Assembly (NCBI RefSeq): GCF_018982945.1
Contig: NZ_JABRXE010000004.1
Span: 168,062 to 232,061, forward strand
Source: Anaerostipes faecalis
Lineage (GTDB): Bacteria > Bacillota > Clostridia > Lachnospirales > Lachnospiraceae
Reading direction: 5' to 3'
DNA length: 64,000 bases
In this document: positions 35,644-45,599 of the stretch, in pieces
Numbering within the stretch: position 1 is the stretch's first letter
Layout: the number at the start of each line of letters is the position of its first letter
Translations under genes and position numbers: made by a program
The notes under the pieces: model-generated
The model's database searches: none
Told to the model about the DNA's origin: nothing
The model's input: the letters and a program-made list of their open reading frames with translations, nothing else

Positions 35644-38121
35644 ATGAGTAAAGTAAAATCACCGCAGGAACAGCGGATTCAATATGAAATTGCACATAAA
35701 ATACCACCATTTGTGCATAGAAATCGTGCAACAAAGATATTAAATGAAATTAGAGGACAGAAGCCTCAGATTGATATTGAAAGAGGACGGTATTTTACAC
35801 AGTCATTTCGAGAAACAGAAGGGGAGCCTTTAATTTTAAGATGGGCGAAAGCCTTATTACATTATGCAGAACATGCAACGGTCTATATTGATAAGGACCA
35901 GCTTTTGGTCGGAAGAAGCGGAAAACAAGGACGCTATGGAATTCTTTATCCTGAACTGGATGGAGACACATTAAAAGAAGCAATTGAAACACTTCCAACC
36001 AGAACGGTTTCTCCTTTTAGCATTTCAGAGGAAGATGCGAAAATTGTGGCAGAGGAAATTGCACCATACTGGAAAGATAAGACTTTTCATGAAGATTTGG
36101 CAAAGGCACTGACCCCAGAGACTACAAAGCTGACATATAATTCGGACAAAGAATTGACATCCAGATATATTGTCAATGAAACTGCTTCTTTTCGATCTTC
36201 TCTTCAATGGGTACATGACTATGAAGTAGTACTGGAAAAAGGTTTCCAGAAAATTAAAGAAGAAGCAGAGGAAAGAATTGCACAGTTAGATGAATACAGC
36301 CCTATTGATTATACAGAGAAACTTCCGTTTTTGCAGGCAGTTGTTTTAACCAGTGATGCCATTATTTTATGGGCAGAACGACATGGAGATTTGGCAGAAG
36401 AACTTGCAAAAGAGGAAAATGATCCAGTACGGAAAGCAGAATTACTAAAAATTGCAGATACATGCCGATATGTTCCCAAATATCCGGCAAGGACATTCTA
36501 TGAAGCAATGCAGGCACAATGGTTTACTCAGATGTTTTCCAGAATCGAGCAAAAGACAGGAACCATCATTTCCAATGGAAGAATGGATCAGTACTTGTAT
36601 CCATTCTATCAGCATGATATAGAAGCAGGCATTATTACAGATGAAGAAGTGCAGGAATTATTTGAATGCATGTGGGTTTCCATGGCCCAGTTTGTAGATT
36701 TATATCTTTCTGAGGCGGGAGGTTCTTTTAACGAAGGATATGCCCACTGGGAAGCAGTTACCATTGGAGGAGTAACGAAAAAGGGATATGACGCAGTTAA
36801 TGAATTAACATATATTCTTTTGAAATCCAAAAGGGAATTTCCATTAAATTATCCTGATCTGGCAGCAAGGATCCATACGGGAAGTCCGAAACGTTATTTG
36901 TATGAAGTGGCAGAAACCATTAAAGATGGAGCGGGATTTCCGAAATTAATTAATGATGAAGAAGTTGTACCGCTGCTGTTATCCAAAGGTGCATCCTTTG
37001 AGGAAGCATATGATTATAGTGTATCTGGGTGTGCGGAATGTAGAATGCCAAATCGGGATACTTATACGAGTCCAAACGCGTACATTAATTTTGCTGCAGC
37101 ATTGGAAATGGTAATTTACAACGGAAAAATGCAGAAATATGGTGATGAGGTTATTGGCCTTCAGACAGGGAAATTTGAGGATTTTCAGTCCTTTGATGAA
37201 GTCTTGGAAGCTTACTTAAAACAACAGAGATATTTTATTAAACATGCATTTATTCAGCAGCATGAAATTATCCGTCTTCGTGGAGAACATTTTGCAACGC
37301 CGCTGGGTTCAGCTCTGCATAAGCTTTGCCAGGAGACTTGCACAGATTTGCATCAGCCGAAGATTGAGGGTGGTATTGATTTAGGATACTTTGAATTTAT
37401 TGGATATGCGACGGTGGTTGATTCATTAGCAGCTATCAAGAAACTGGTATTTGAAGATAAAAGAATTACTGCAGCTCAGTTAAAAGAGGCTTTAGAACAT
37501 AACTTTGAGGGTTATGAGGCAATTCGTCAAATGCTTGTCAATGCACCGGCCTATGGAAATGATGATGATTATACGGATGAAATAGGAAAACTGCTTGATT
37601 TTGAAGCTCAGGAATTTACCGCACGTTACGGAAAAGAACTGGATGTACATATGGATTTACGACTGGTACCATTTACATCTCATGTGCCATTTGGAAAAGT
37701 TGTCAGTGCTACACCAAATGGAAGACTTGCTTATACACCATTGTCTGATGGATCTAGTGCATCTCAGGGAGCAGATAAAAACGGACCAACAGCTGTATTA
37801 CTTTCCAATTATAAAACGAAGAATTTTGATCGAAGAGATCATGCAGCAAGGCTTCTAAATGTAAAATTAAGTCCTTCTTGTGTTAAGGGAGAAGAGGGAA
37901 CAGAAAAATTGGTACATTTCATAGAAAGCTGGAGAGATTTAAAACTTTGGCATTTACAATTTAATGTATTGAATACGGATACCTTAAGGGAAGCGCAGAA
38001 ACATCCTGAATTGTATGGCAATCTTTTGGTTCGCATTGCAGGATACAGTGCATACTTTACAGAATTATCGAAGGATCTTCAGGATGATATTATTGCAAGA
38101 ACAGAACATAAGGCAGTATAG
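35644..38121 (+). CDS. islA: Isethionate sulfite-lyase (glycyl radical enzyme)
   Basis: 825-residue glycyl radical enzyme of the pyruvate-formate-lyase superfamily, predicted to split isethionate into sulfite and acetaldehyde. The radical loop RIAGYSAYF places the glycyl residue at Gly800; the thiyl Cys463 and Glu465 sit in SGCAEC. From memory of the Bilophila enzyme, its key residues are Arg189, Gln193, Cys468, Glu470, Arg678 and Gly805. Here Arg184, Gln188, Cys463, Glu465, Arg673 and Gly800 occupy those positions with a constant offset of five. Neighbouring taurine aminotransferase and sulfoacetaldehyde reductase genes agree. AGGAGG precedes the start. Confidence 0.93.
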   Translation: MSKVKSPQEQRIQYEIAHKIPPFVHRNRATKILNEIRGQKPQIDIERGRYFTQSFRETEGEPLILRWAKALLHYAEHATVYIDKDQLLVGRSGKQGRYGILYPELDGDTLKEAIETLPTRTVSPFSISEEDAKIVAEEIAPYWKDKTFHEDLAKALTPETTKLTYNSDKELTSRYIVNETASFRSSLQWVHDYEVVLEKGFQKIKEEAEERIAQLDEYSPIDYTEKLPFLQAVVLTSDAIILWAERHGDLAEELAKEENDPVRKAELLKIADTCRYVPKYPARTFYEAMQAQWFTQMFSRIEQKTGTIISNGRMDQYLYPFYQHDIEAGIITDEEVQELFECMWVSMAQFVDLYLSEAGGSFNEGYAHWEAVTIGGVTKKGYDAVNELTYILLKSKREFPLNYPDLAARIHTGSPKRYLYEVAETIKDGAGFPKLINDEEVVPLLLSKGASFEEAYDYSVSGCAECRMPNRDTYTSPNAYINFAAALEMVIYNGKMQKYGDEVIGLQTGKFEDFQSFDEVLEAYLKQQRYFIKHAFIQQHEIIRLRGEHFATPLGSALHKLCQETCTDLHQPKIEGGIDLGYFEFIGYATVVDSLAAIKKLVFEDKRITAAQLKEALEHNFEGYEAIRQMLVNAPAYGNDDDYTDEIGKLLDFEAQEFTARYGKELDVHMDLRLVPFTSHVPFGKVVSATPNGRLAYTPLSDGSSASQGADKNGPTAVLLSNYKTKNFDRRDHAARLLNVKLSPSCVKGEEGTEKLVHFIESWRDLKLWHLQFNVLNTDTLREAQKHPELYGNLLVRIAGYSAYFTELSKDLQDDIIARTEHKAV

Positions 38122-38123
38122 GT

Positions 38124-39044
38124 ATGGAACAATCAGCTTTGGTATTTAATATACAGAATTATTCACTACATGACGGTCCGGGTATTAGAACTATTGTGTT
38201 TTTAAAGGGATGCCCATTGCGATGTCGCTGGTGCTGTAATCCGGAATCTCAGGATGTGCGGGCTGAAATTTCTTATGTGGAACAGAAATGTATAGGGAAA
38301 ACAGAGTGTACTTTTTGCCAGAATATTTGTGGAGAAAATGCAATTAAATTTGAAGCATCAGGGAAAGCTTTCATTGAACGAAGCAAATGCAGCAGATGTC
38401 TTGCCTGCGCCGGAGTTTGTCCATCTAAAGCAATAAAGGTGGAAGGAAAAGCAAAAAGCATATCATCCATTTTAAATCAGGTAAAAAGAGAGTCTGCTTT
38501 TTACCGTCATGGAAGTGGAGGATTGACAATTAGCGGTGGAGAACCTTTGATTCATAGAGACTGGCTGCTGTCGCTTTTAAAAGAAGCGAAAAGAAGAAGA
38601 ATCCATACAGCAATAGAAACCTGTGGCTATGCAGATTACGGGGTTATGAAGGAAGCAGCAAAATATCTGGATGTGATTTTGTTTGATATCAAGTCAATAA
38701 ATGAAGAAAAACATATCGAATATACAGGAAAGTCCAATCAAAAGATTCTGAAAAATTTTCAAAGATTATGTGAAGACTTTCCTGATTTGCAAAAATGGGT
38801 GAGGACCCCGGTAATTCCTGGGTTTAATGATACGTTGAAAGAATTAAACGAAATTCAGATTTTTTTAAAAGGTAAGACCAATGTTACTTATGAAATGCTT
38901 CCATATCATCGATTTGGAGAGGGAAAATATAAGATTCTTGGACGAAATTATGAAATGGGGAGTCAGATTCTTTCAGATGAAATGAAAAATTATATAGAAA
39001 ATCAAAAGAAAATCGGAGGAAAAAATAATGTCAAATTTGAATAG
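38124..39044 (+). CDS. islB: Isethionate sulfite-lyase activating enzyme
   Basis: 306-residue radical SAM activase that installs the glycyl radical on the preceding enzyme. The C-x3-C-x2-C motif (CPLRCRWCC) is near residue 31. Two inserted ferredoxin-type cluster motifs follow (CTFCQNICG and CSRCLACAGVCP, residues 55-100), as in activases of non-PFL glycyl radical enzymes. GGEPL marks SAM binding. It starts two bases after islA and overlaps the aminotransferase gene by 17 bases, so translation is probably coupled. Confidence 0.95.
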   Translation: MEQSALVFNIQNYSLHDGPGIRTIVFLKGCPLRCRWCCNPESQDVRAEISYVEQKCIGKTECTFCQNICGENAIKFEASGKAFIERSKCSRCLACAGVCPSKAIKVEGKAKSISSILNQVKRESAFYRHGSGGLTISGGEPLIHRDWLLSLLKEAKRRRIHTAIETCGYADYGVMKEAAKYLDVILFDIKSINEEKHIEYTGKSNQKILKNFQRLCEDFPDLQKWVRTPVIPGFNDTLKELNEIQIFLKGKTNVTYEMLPYHRFGEGKYKILGRNYEMGSQILSDEMKNYIENQKKIGGKNNVKFE

Positions 39045-40359
39045 AGAGTTAACCGTTGCTTACGATCAGAAATATAATCAGCATCCATGGCTTCCAGGAA
39101 ATGTTGATGCGATTCCCATTGAGCGGGCAGAAGGAATTTATTTTTATGATTTTAATGGAAAAAAATATTTCGATATGTCTAGTCAGCTTTCTTGTGTAAA
39201 CATTGGATATGGAAATAAAGATGTTATTGAAGCAATACAGAAACAGGTAGAAATTCTTCCATATATCGCACCTGCTTATGCATCTGCACCAAGATCTGAA
39301 TTGGCGAAAATGCTGGTGGATCTGGCACCAGATAATATGAAAAAAGTATTTTTTACCTGTGGAGGATCTGATGCCAATGAAGCAGCAATTAATATGGCAA
39401 GAACAGTCACAGGAAGAAGTAAGATATTTTCCAGATATCGAAGTTATCATGGTTCAACGCTTGGTTCCGGAAATTTATCAGGGGATCCTAGAAGATTTTC
39501 GCTGGAAAATCCATCTGCCACCGGATTTATAAAATTTAAAGATCCATATGTATATAGAAGTACTGTGAAATTTGTAAATGATCAGGAAGCATCAGAATAC
39601 TATCTTCAGAAAATAGAAGAACAGCTTGCCTATGAGGGACCGGAAAATGTTGCAGCCATTTTTGTGGAATCTATTACAGGAGCCAATGGAGTAATCATTC
39701 CTCCAGATGGATATCTGCAGGGACTGCGTAAGATTTGTGATAAGTATGAAATTCTTCTTGTTTGTGATGAAGTTATGGCCGGATTTGGAAGAACCGGAAA
39801 AATGTTTGCTTTTGAAAACTGGGATGTAAAGCCGGACATGATTACTTTTGCAAAAGGGGTTACAAGTTCTTATGTTCAGCTTGGAGGAGTAATTATTTCT
39901 GATAAAGTTGCCGAGTACTATAGTGATAAAGTTTTCCAGTATGGATTGACTTACAGCGGACACTCTCTTGCATGCGCAGCGGGCGTTGCCTGTGTAAATT
40001 ACTATAAAAAAGCTAATCTTCTGGAAAATTCTAGAAAAGTTGGGAAAGTATTAGGAGAGATTCTGGAGGAAATAAAACAGAAACATGCCTGTGTTGGGGA
40101 TGTACGCTATATAGGTCTGTTCGCAGCAGTAGAGTTTGTGAAGGATAAAGAGACGAAAGAACCATTGGTGCCTTATGCAGATAAATCAGGAACCATGGGC
40201 AAAATAGTAGGACTTTTAAAGGAACGTGGTTTTGCAACTTTTGGCAGAGAAAATAATATAAATATTGCTCCACCATTGATTATTACCGAAGAGGAACTTC
40301 GGACAGCAATGACGATTTTTGATGAAGTTCTGGATATTGTTGATAAAGAGTTTTTGTAG
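39028..40359 (+). CDS. toa: Taurine aminotransferase (class III)
   Basis: 443-residue class III PLP aminotransferase, predicted to convert taurine to sulfoacetaldehyde with 2-oxoglutarate or pyruvate as acceptor. The PLP-binding Asp is in LLVCDEVMAGFGRTG near residue 250, and the Schiff-base lysine in TFAKGVTSSYVQ near 275. Whether it is the 2-oxoglutarate (Toa) or pyruvate (Tpa) type is unclear. Its position between the isethionate lyase pair and a sulfonate transporter makes taurine the obvious substrate. Confidence 0.88.
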   Translation: MSNLNRELTVAYDQKYNQHPWLPGNVDAIPIERAEGIYFYDFNGKKYFDMSSQLSCVNIGYGNKDVIEAIQKQVEILPYIAPAYASAPRSELAKMLVDLAPDNMKKVFFTCGGSDANEAAINMARTVTGRSKIFSRYRSYHGSTLGSGNLSGDPRRFSLENPSATGFIKFKDPYVYRSTVKFVNDQEASEYYLQKIEEQLAYEGPENVAAIFVESITGANGVIIPPDGYLQGLRKICDKYEILLVCDEVMAGFGRTGKMFAFENWDVKPDMITFAKGVTSSYVQLGGVIISDKVAEYYSDKVFQYGLTYSGHSLACAAGVACVNYYKKANLLENSRKVGKVLGEILEEIKQKHACVGDVRYIGLFAAVEFVKDKETKEPLVPYADKSGTMGKIVGLLKERGFATFGRENNINIAPPLIITEEELRTAMTIFDEVLDIVDKEFL

Positions 40360-40410
40360 GAATCCATTCCTGCAGTAATAGTTTTTACTTGAAAAGATGG
40401 GAGAAAATAT

Positions 40411-41196
40411 ATGATGGTGAAAAGCAAAACTGGAGTATTAGAAACAGCCATAAGCTTTAGTGTTGTTGCAGTATTTCTAATTGCATGGTTTGCTGTTACT
40501 TCTGCAGGAATTGTATCGGAAACTTTGATACCAACTCCGCAAAGTGTATGGGAAAGTTGTGTAACAATTGTGAAAGAAGGGTATAAAGGTTCCACACTGC
40601 TGGAACATCTTGGAGCCAGTATGAGTCGTCTGATCAAAGCATATCTGATTGCGATTGTGACAGCGGTACCACTTGGCCTTCTCAGTGGATATAATTCTAA
40701 GATAAAGGCTTTAATTGAACCTATCGTGGAGTTTTACAGACCTCTGCCACCATTAGCATATTATACACTGTTGGTATTATGGATGGGTATTGGTGACGGT
40801 TCTAAAATTATGCTTTTGTTTCTTGCAGGATTTGCACCAATTTATATTGCATGTGTTTCTGGAGTAAATCGAATTAAAGAAGATTATATTTTAGGAGCTA
40901 AGACATTGGGGGCTGACAGTCGTCAGGTATTCTTTTTCGTAATATTCCCTGCGGTGCTTCCGGATATTTTTACAGGTCTGCGGACATCCCTTGGAGTGGA
41001 ATACACAACATTGGTGGCAGCAGAAATGGTAGCAGCAGTTAGCGGAATTGGATGGTTAGTTTTGGATGCAAGTAATTATTTAAGAAGCGACATTATGTTT
41101 TTTGGAATTATCTTAATGGGAATTACCGGTATTTTGCTAGATCAGATTATTCGCTTATTAGAAAAAAGAATAATTCACTGGAAAGGAAAAAATTAA
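40411..41196 (+). CDS. tauC: Taurine/sulfonate ABC transporter permease
   Basis: 261-residue inner-membrane permease of the SsuC/TauC type with about six transmembrane helices. The conserved cytoplasmic EAA-type loop (GAKTLGADSRQVFFFVIFPAVLPDI) is near residue 165. Together with the binding lipoprotein and ATPase that follow it forms a complete importer. Sulfonate specificity is inferred from the family and the operon. Confidence 0.9.
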   Translation: MMVKSKTGVLETAISFSVVAVFLIAWFAVTSAGIVSETLIPTPQSVWESCVTIVKEGYKGSTLLEHLGASMSRLIKAYLIAIVTAVPLGLLSGYNSKIKALIEPIVEFYRPLPPLAYYTLLVLWMGIGDGSKIMLLFLAGFAPIYIACVSGVNRIKEDYILGAKTLGADSRQVFFFVIFPAVLPDIFTGLRTSLGVEYTTLVAAEMVAAVSGIGWLVLDASNYLRSDIMFFGIILMGITGILLDQIIRLLEKRIIHWKGKN

Positions 41197-41211
41197 AGGG
41201 AGGGATATAAA

Positions 41212-42237
41212 ATGAGAATAATTAGGAAGAAATGGATTGCAGGAGTATTGGCAGTTATGGTGATTACAACACTGGGATTTACCGGATGTGGTTCATCTAA
41301 AAAAGAAGAAAAATCTGCAAAGACAACAGAAATTAAGATTGGAACCATGGATCTGGTAAATGGAGATCTGGTAGCACGTGCAGAAAAATATTATGAAGAA
41401 GAGCTGGGAGTTGATGTAAAAATTGTAAATTTTGATTCAGGAAAAGACGTGAATACAGCGTTGGCGGCAGGAAGTATTGATGTATCGGAGCTTGGATCAA
41501 ATCCAACGGCTTTGGGTATTTCTAACGGTTTAAAATATGATGTGATTTATATTGGAGATATTATTGGATCTGCCGAATCACTGGTTGTAAAAAACAGTGC
41601 AAATGTAAAATCAGTCAAAGATCTTAAAGGTAAAAAAATAGCAACACCGTTTGCCTCTACTGCACATTATAGTCTGTTAAACGCTTTGAAATTTGAAGGA
41701 GTAAAAGAAACAGATGTAAAACTGCTGGATATGGAACCAGATGATATTAATGCAGCATGGAGTCGCGGAGATATTGATGCAGCTTATGTGTGGTATCCGG
41801 TTTTAAACAATCTGTTAAAAGATGGAACCATTCTTACAGGAAGTGACAAGATTGCTAAAAAGGGAGCAGTTACAGCTGACTTGGTTGTAGCAAGACAGGA
41901 TTTCGAGAAACAAAATCCAAAGCTGGTTACAAAATATGTGAAGGCTTTAAACAAAGCTAATGATCTGGATCAAAGTAATCCTGAAAAAGTGGTCAGTGAT
42001 ATTGCAGATGTATTAAAAATCAGTAAAGACGATGCAGAATTCCAGAGAAAAGGCTTTGAATGGATACAGGGAGAAGATCAGCTGAAAGAAGAATATCTAG
42101 GAGGAAATATTGCAAAAGTACTGAAGAACACAGCTGATTTTCTGGCAGAACAGGGAAGTATTAAAAAAGCACCAGACCTGCAGACATTTAAAGATCATGT
42201 GAATACAACTTATCTTGAAGAGGCACTGGGAAAATAG
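41212..42237 (+). CDS. tauA: Taurine-binding lipoprotein
   Basis: 341-residue substrate-binding protein of the TauA/SsuA/NMT1 family. The N-terminal signal ends in a lipobox (LGFTGC, Cys at residue 26) for lipid anchoring outside the membrane. EIKIGTMDLVNGDLVARAEKYYEEELG begins the mature binding domain, and SRGDIDAAYVWYPV is typical of sulfonate binders. It is the recognition component of the importer. Confidence 0.9.
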   Translation: MRIIRKKWIAGVLAVMVITTLGFTGCGSSKKEEKSAKTTEIKIGTMDLVNGDLVARAEKYYEEELGVDVKIVNFDSGKDVNTALAAGSIDVSELGSNPTALGISNGLKYDVIYIGDIIGSAESLVVKNSANVKSVKDLKGKKIATPFASTAHYSLLNALKFEGVKETDVKLLDMEPDDINAAWSRGDIDAAYVWYPVLNNLLKDGTILTGSDKIAKKGAVTADLVVARQDFEKQNPKLVTKYVKALNKANDLDQSNPEKVVSDIADVLKISKDDAEFQRKGFEWIQGEDQLKEEYLGGNIAKVLKNTADFLAEQGSIKKAPDLQTFKDHVNTTYLEEALGK

Positions 42238-42246
42238 GAGGTTCTT

Positions 42247-43140
42247 ATGGGAAAGAAAAAGGGAGATTGGAAGGAACAACTGTATGAACCTGCCAATGAA
42301 CTACTAAGTGTTTCTGGAATTAATTTTCATGGAGAAGAACCAGAAGTTCCTGAAGAAGGCGGGGATCCTTTGATTCATGTGAAAAATGTAAATTTGGATT
42401 ATTCTGCAGCCAATGGTCCTGTGAGAGCATTGGAAAATATTAATTTTAACATTTACAGGGGAGAATTTATTTGTGTATTAGGTCCCAGCGGCTGTGGAAA
42501 ATCTACTTTGCTAAAAATTCTGGCAGGATTTATTCCACCATCTGGTGGTGAAGTGCGATTGGAAGGACAATTAATCCATGGAATTGACTGGCAACGAGGT
42601 GTTGTTTTTCAAAATCCTCCATTGTATGAATGGTATTCTGTAAGAGATAATGTCAGCTTCGGACCTAAGATGCGAAAAGTACCGAAAAAAGAATATGAAG
42701 CATTGACAGATACATACCTCAAAAAAGTTGGTCTGCAGGAATTTGCAGATAAAAAAGTATATGAGCTGTCAGGAGGAATGCGTCAGAGAGTGTCAATTGC
42801 CAGAGCACTGATTAATAATCCGGAAATTCTTCTTATGGATGAACCTTTTGGGGCACTGGATGCCTTTACAAGAGAAACCATGCAGGGATTGATTCGAAAA
42901 ATCTGGTGGGATACTGGAAAAACGATATTTTTTATTACTCATGATGTAGAGGAAGCATTGTTGCTTGGAAGTAGGGTTTTAGTTTTAAGCAGACATCCAG
43001 GGAAAATTGTAGATGACGTACCGGTTCGGTTTTCTAGACAGATTGTAGAAGAAGGAATTGAAGATATACAGTTTACAGAAGATTTTTATAAATACAGAGA
43101 AAGACTTCTGAAGCTGATTCATAGTCAGCATGACAAATAA
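42247..43140 (+). CDS. tauB: Taurine/sulfonate ABC transporter ATPase
   Basis: 297-residue ABC ATPase. Walker A is GPSGCGKST near residue 80, the signature LSGGMRQRVSIARA near 175 and Walker B ILLMDEPFGALD near 196. It carries an N-terminal extension of about 40 residues before the ABC core (VNLDYSAANGPVRALE). The extension is acidic and not explained. The stop lies 38 bases before the reductase gene. Confidence 0.93.
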   Translation: MGKKKGDWKEQLYEPANELLSVSGINFHGEEPEVPEEGGDPLIHVKNVNLDYSAANGPVRALENINFNIYRGEFICVLGPSGCGKSTLLKILAGFIPPSGGEVRLEGQLIHGIDWQRGVVFQNPPLYEWYSVRDNVSFGPKMRKVPKKEYEALTDTYLKKVGLQEFADKKVYELSGGMRQRVSIARALINNPEILLMDEPFGALDAFTRETMQGLIRKIWWDTGKTIFFITHDVEEALLLGSRVLVLSRHPGKIVDDVPVRFSRQIVEEGIEDIQFTEDFYKYRERLLKLIHSQHDK

Positions 43141-43177
43141 AATTGAAATTCTCTGTTGCAGCAGGAAAGGAGATAAT

Positions 43178-44305
43178 ATGAACTGGAAATATTCACAGCC
43201 GGTATCCAGTTACTTTGGAAATGGAGCATTGGGAGAATTATCTCAAAGAATAGCAGAAAGAGGCTATCAAAGAGGAGTGCTTATTACCACGACCCATTTT
43301 TTGAAAAATGGAACAGCTAAGAAGTTGTTATCAAATTCAGAAAATCATCTAATCAACAGTTTTACTGGATTTTCGCAAAATCCGGATGTATCAGAAGTTG
43401 ATGGCTGTGCACAACTTTTAAGAAAAGAAAAAGCAGATTTTATTGTTGCACTGGGAGGCGGAAGTGTTATGGATGGGGCGAAAGCAGCTTCAGCCATGGC
43501 GTTAACCGGAAATTCTATCAAAACATACTATGGAAGCCAAATTCCAGTACCGGAAGAACATCTTCCGGTGATTGCGGTTCCAACTACAGCAGGAACAGGC
43601 AGTGAAGTAACGAGTGTGGCGGTTTTGACAAATCGAGAAAAGGGTACAAAAGCACCAATGTCATCCAATAGTTTTTATCCGGAATGTGCTGTGATTGATC
43701 CTAGACTTACCTGGTCAATGTCTCCGTATTTAACAGCGTGTACTGGAATTGATGTATTGTCTCATGCAATTGAAGGATATTGGAGCAAAGGACATCAGCC
43801 AATTTGTGATGCTTTGGCAATTCATGCAGCAAAACTTGTTTTTGAAAATCTGAGAGTTGCATATAAAGATGGGACCAATGTGACAGCAAGGGAGAAAATG
43901 TCAGAAGCATCCGTAATTGCCGGATTAGCATTTGGATTGCCTAAAACAACATCCTCCCATGCATGTTCATTTCCGTTGACGAATTTATATGGAATTCCCC
44001 ACGGGGAAGCCTGTGGACTGACTTTAGATTTTTTTATTCAAATCAATGGGAAAAAAGATGTACGGACGCAGGAATTGTCAAAAATACTTGGATTTAAAAA
44101 TAGTGAGGAAATGGCCATGGAAGTTAAAAATTTGAAAAAAGAGTTAGGACTTCGCATGGACTTAAAAGACAAAAATCTGACAAAAAAAGAGAAAAATCAA
44201 TTGATTGCTTTAAGTCATTATCCTAATCTCTGCAATAATCCGGTAGAAATTACAGATAGAGTTTTAAGAAAACTATATGATTATCTGTGTGGTGAATGGC
44301 AATAA
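43178..44305 (+). CDS. sarD: Sulfoacetaldehyde reductase (iron-type alcohol dehydrogenase)
   Basis: 375-residue group III (iron-containing) alcohol dehydrogenase, predicted to reduce sulfoacetaldehyde to isethionate with NADH. GGGSVMDGAKAA (nucleotide binding) is near residue 95, and metal-binding histidines lie in DVLSHAIEGYW near 190 and in SSHACSFPLTNLYGIPHGEACG near 260-280. The ATG at 43178 follows AAAGGAG; an upstream ATG at 43130 lacks one. The specific function comes from position: a C2 aldehyde reductase is exactly what is needed between taurine aminotransferase and isethionate lyase. Some clostridia use an SDR for this step. Confidence 0.85.
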   Translation: MNWKYSQPVSSYFGNGALGELSQRIAERGYQRGVLITTTHFLKNGTAKKLLSNSENHLINSFTGFSQNPDVSEVDGCAQLLRKEKADFIVALGGGSVMDGAKAASAMALTGNSIKTYYGSQIPVPEEHLPVIAVPTTAGTGSEVTSVAVLTNREKGTKAPMSSNSFYPECAVIDPRLTWSMSPYLTACTGIDVLSHAIEGYWSKGHQPICDALAIHAAKLVFENLRVAYKDGTNVTAREKMSEASVIAGLAFGLPKTTSSHACSFPLTNLYGIPHGEACGLTLDFFIQINGKKDVRTQELSKILGFKNSEEMAMEVKNLKKELGLRMDLKDKNLTKKEKNQLIALSHYPNLCNNPVEITDRVLRKLYDYLCGEWQ

Positions 44306-44356
44306 AGAGGAGTAGGATAAAAAAGTTAACAGAATGGTAAAGCAAGGAGTTGGAAT

Positions 44357-45598
44357 ATGAAATTTAATACACAATTGCTACATGGTGAAGGAAACCATGC
44401 AGGATATCATCAAGCCACGCTTCCACCAATATTTCAGTCGAATGCATTCGAACATTCATCAGCAGAAAAACTGGAAAAGATATTTCAGAACAAAGCACCA
44501 GGATTTTCTTATTCCAGGATTAATAATCCTACGGTAGATGCTTTTGAAAAAAGAGTGACAATTTTAGAGGGTGGAATTGGAAGTGTTGCCTGTTCTTCTG
44601 GCATGGCGGCTATTTTTAATGCCATTGTAAATATTTTGGAGACAGGAGACGAAATTTTGTCTTCTGCCAGTATTTTTGGAGGAACCATAGGTCTGTTTCA
44701 GGACTTACAGGCATTGGGCATAAAGATTACATACATAGAACATTTGTCCAAAGAAACAATTGATGCAAACGTAAATAAGCATACAAAAGTTATTTTTGGA
44801 GAAGTCATCGGAAATCCTAAATTGGATGTACTGAACATTAAAGAAGTTGCAGATGCAGCTCATGAACATGGAATTGTCTGTATCATAGATAATACGGTGA
44901 CCACACCGTTTATCGTACAGCCATTATCTTTGGGAGCTGATATTGTAATTCAGTCTTCCAGTAAATATATCAATGGAAGCAGCAATTCCATTAGTGGAAT
45001 TATTACTGATGGTGGAAAATTTGACTGGAATACAGATAAATATCCTCAGATGAAAGAATATAAAAAGATGGGGCCTTACGGATATATTGCAAAATTAAGA
45101 AATACCCTGTTTCGTAATACCGGAGCCTGTTTATCTCCAACCAATGCTTTTTTGAATTATATCGGTTTGGAAACTTTAGGAGTTAGAATGGAAAAAATCT
45201 GCAGCAATGCAGAAACATTGGTAGAATGGCTCAATCAAAATGAAAAAATTATAAAGGTACAGTATCCGGGCCTTCCGGATAATCCATGTTATGAAATTGC
45301 AAAACAGCAGTTCCGGAATGGATTTGGCGGCTTGATCACGATTCGGTTAGGAACCAAAGAAAAAGCATTTACTGTGTTTAATGCTTTGAAAATACCATTA
45401 AAAGTATCGAATATCGGGGATACAAAAACTTTAGTGATTCATCCTTCTTCTACGATTTATGCACACAGTACAGAAGAAGAAAGAATAAGTGCAGGAGTAT
45501 ATGATGATTTACTTCGAATCAGTGTAGGGCTTGAGGATGTGGATGATTTAATAGAAGATTTTGCACAGGCGTTAAACCAGATAGAAAAGGAGAATTAA
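44357..45598 (+). CDS. metY: O-acetylhomoserine sulfhydrylase
   Basis: 413-residue Cys/Met-metabolism PLP enzyme forming homocysteine from O-acetylhomoserine and a sulfur donor. The PLP lysine is in VIQSSSKYINGSSN near residue 205, and YSRINNPTVDAFEKRV near the N-terminus is a family hallmark. The genes that follow (sulfite reductase, ThiS-like carrier, ThiF-like enzyme, JAMM protease) are those of the protein-thiocarboxylate homocysteine pathway known from Wolinella, so the carrier, not free sulfide, may be the donor. Confidence 0.9.
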   Translation: MKFNTQLLHGEGNHAGYHQATLPPIFQSNAFEHSSAEKLEKIFQNKAPGFSYSRINNPTVDAFEKRVTILEGGIGSVACSSGMAAIFNAIVNILETGDEILSSASIFGGTIGLFQDLQALGIKITYIEHLSKETIDANVNKHTKVIFGEVIGNPKLDVLNIKEVADAAHEHGIVCIIDNTVTTPFIVQPLSLGADIVIQSSSKYINGSSNSISGIITDGGKFDWNTDKYPQMKEYKKMGPYGYIAKLRNTLFRNTGACLSPTNAFLNYIGLETLGVRMEKICSNAETLVEWLNQNEKIIKVQYPGLPDNPCYEIAKQQFRNGFGGLITIRLGTKEKAFTVFNALKIPLKVSNIGDTKTLVIHPSSTIYAHSTEEERISAGVYDDLLRISVGLEDVDDLIEDFAQALNQIEKEN

Positions 45599-45599
45599 T

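Noticed and set aside
35644-38121. Pyruvate formate-lyase, glycerol dehydratase or choline TMA-lyase
   Set aside because: The residues at the sulfonate-binding positions (Arg184, Gln188, Arg673), the CAE active site and the taurine-pathway neighbours fit isethionate sulfite-lyase better.
44306-44356. S-box riboswitch before metY
   Set aside because: The gap is only 51 bases and has no structured leader.
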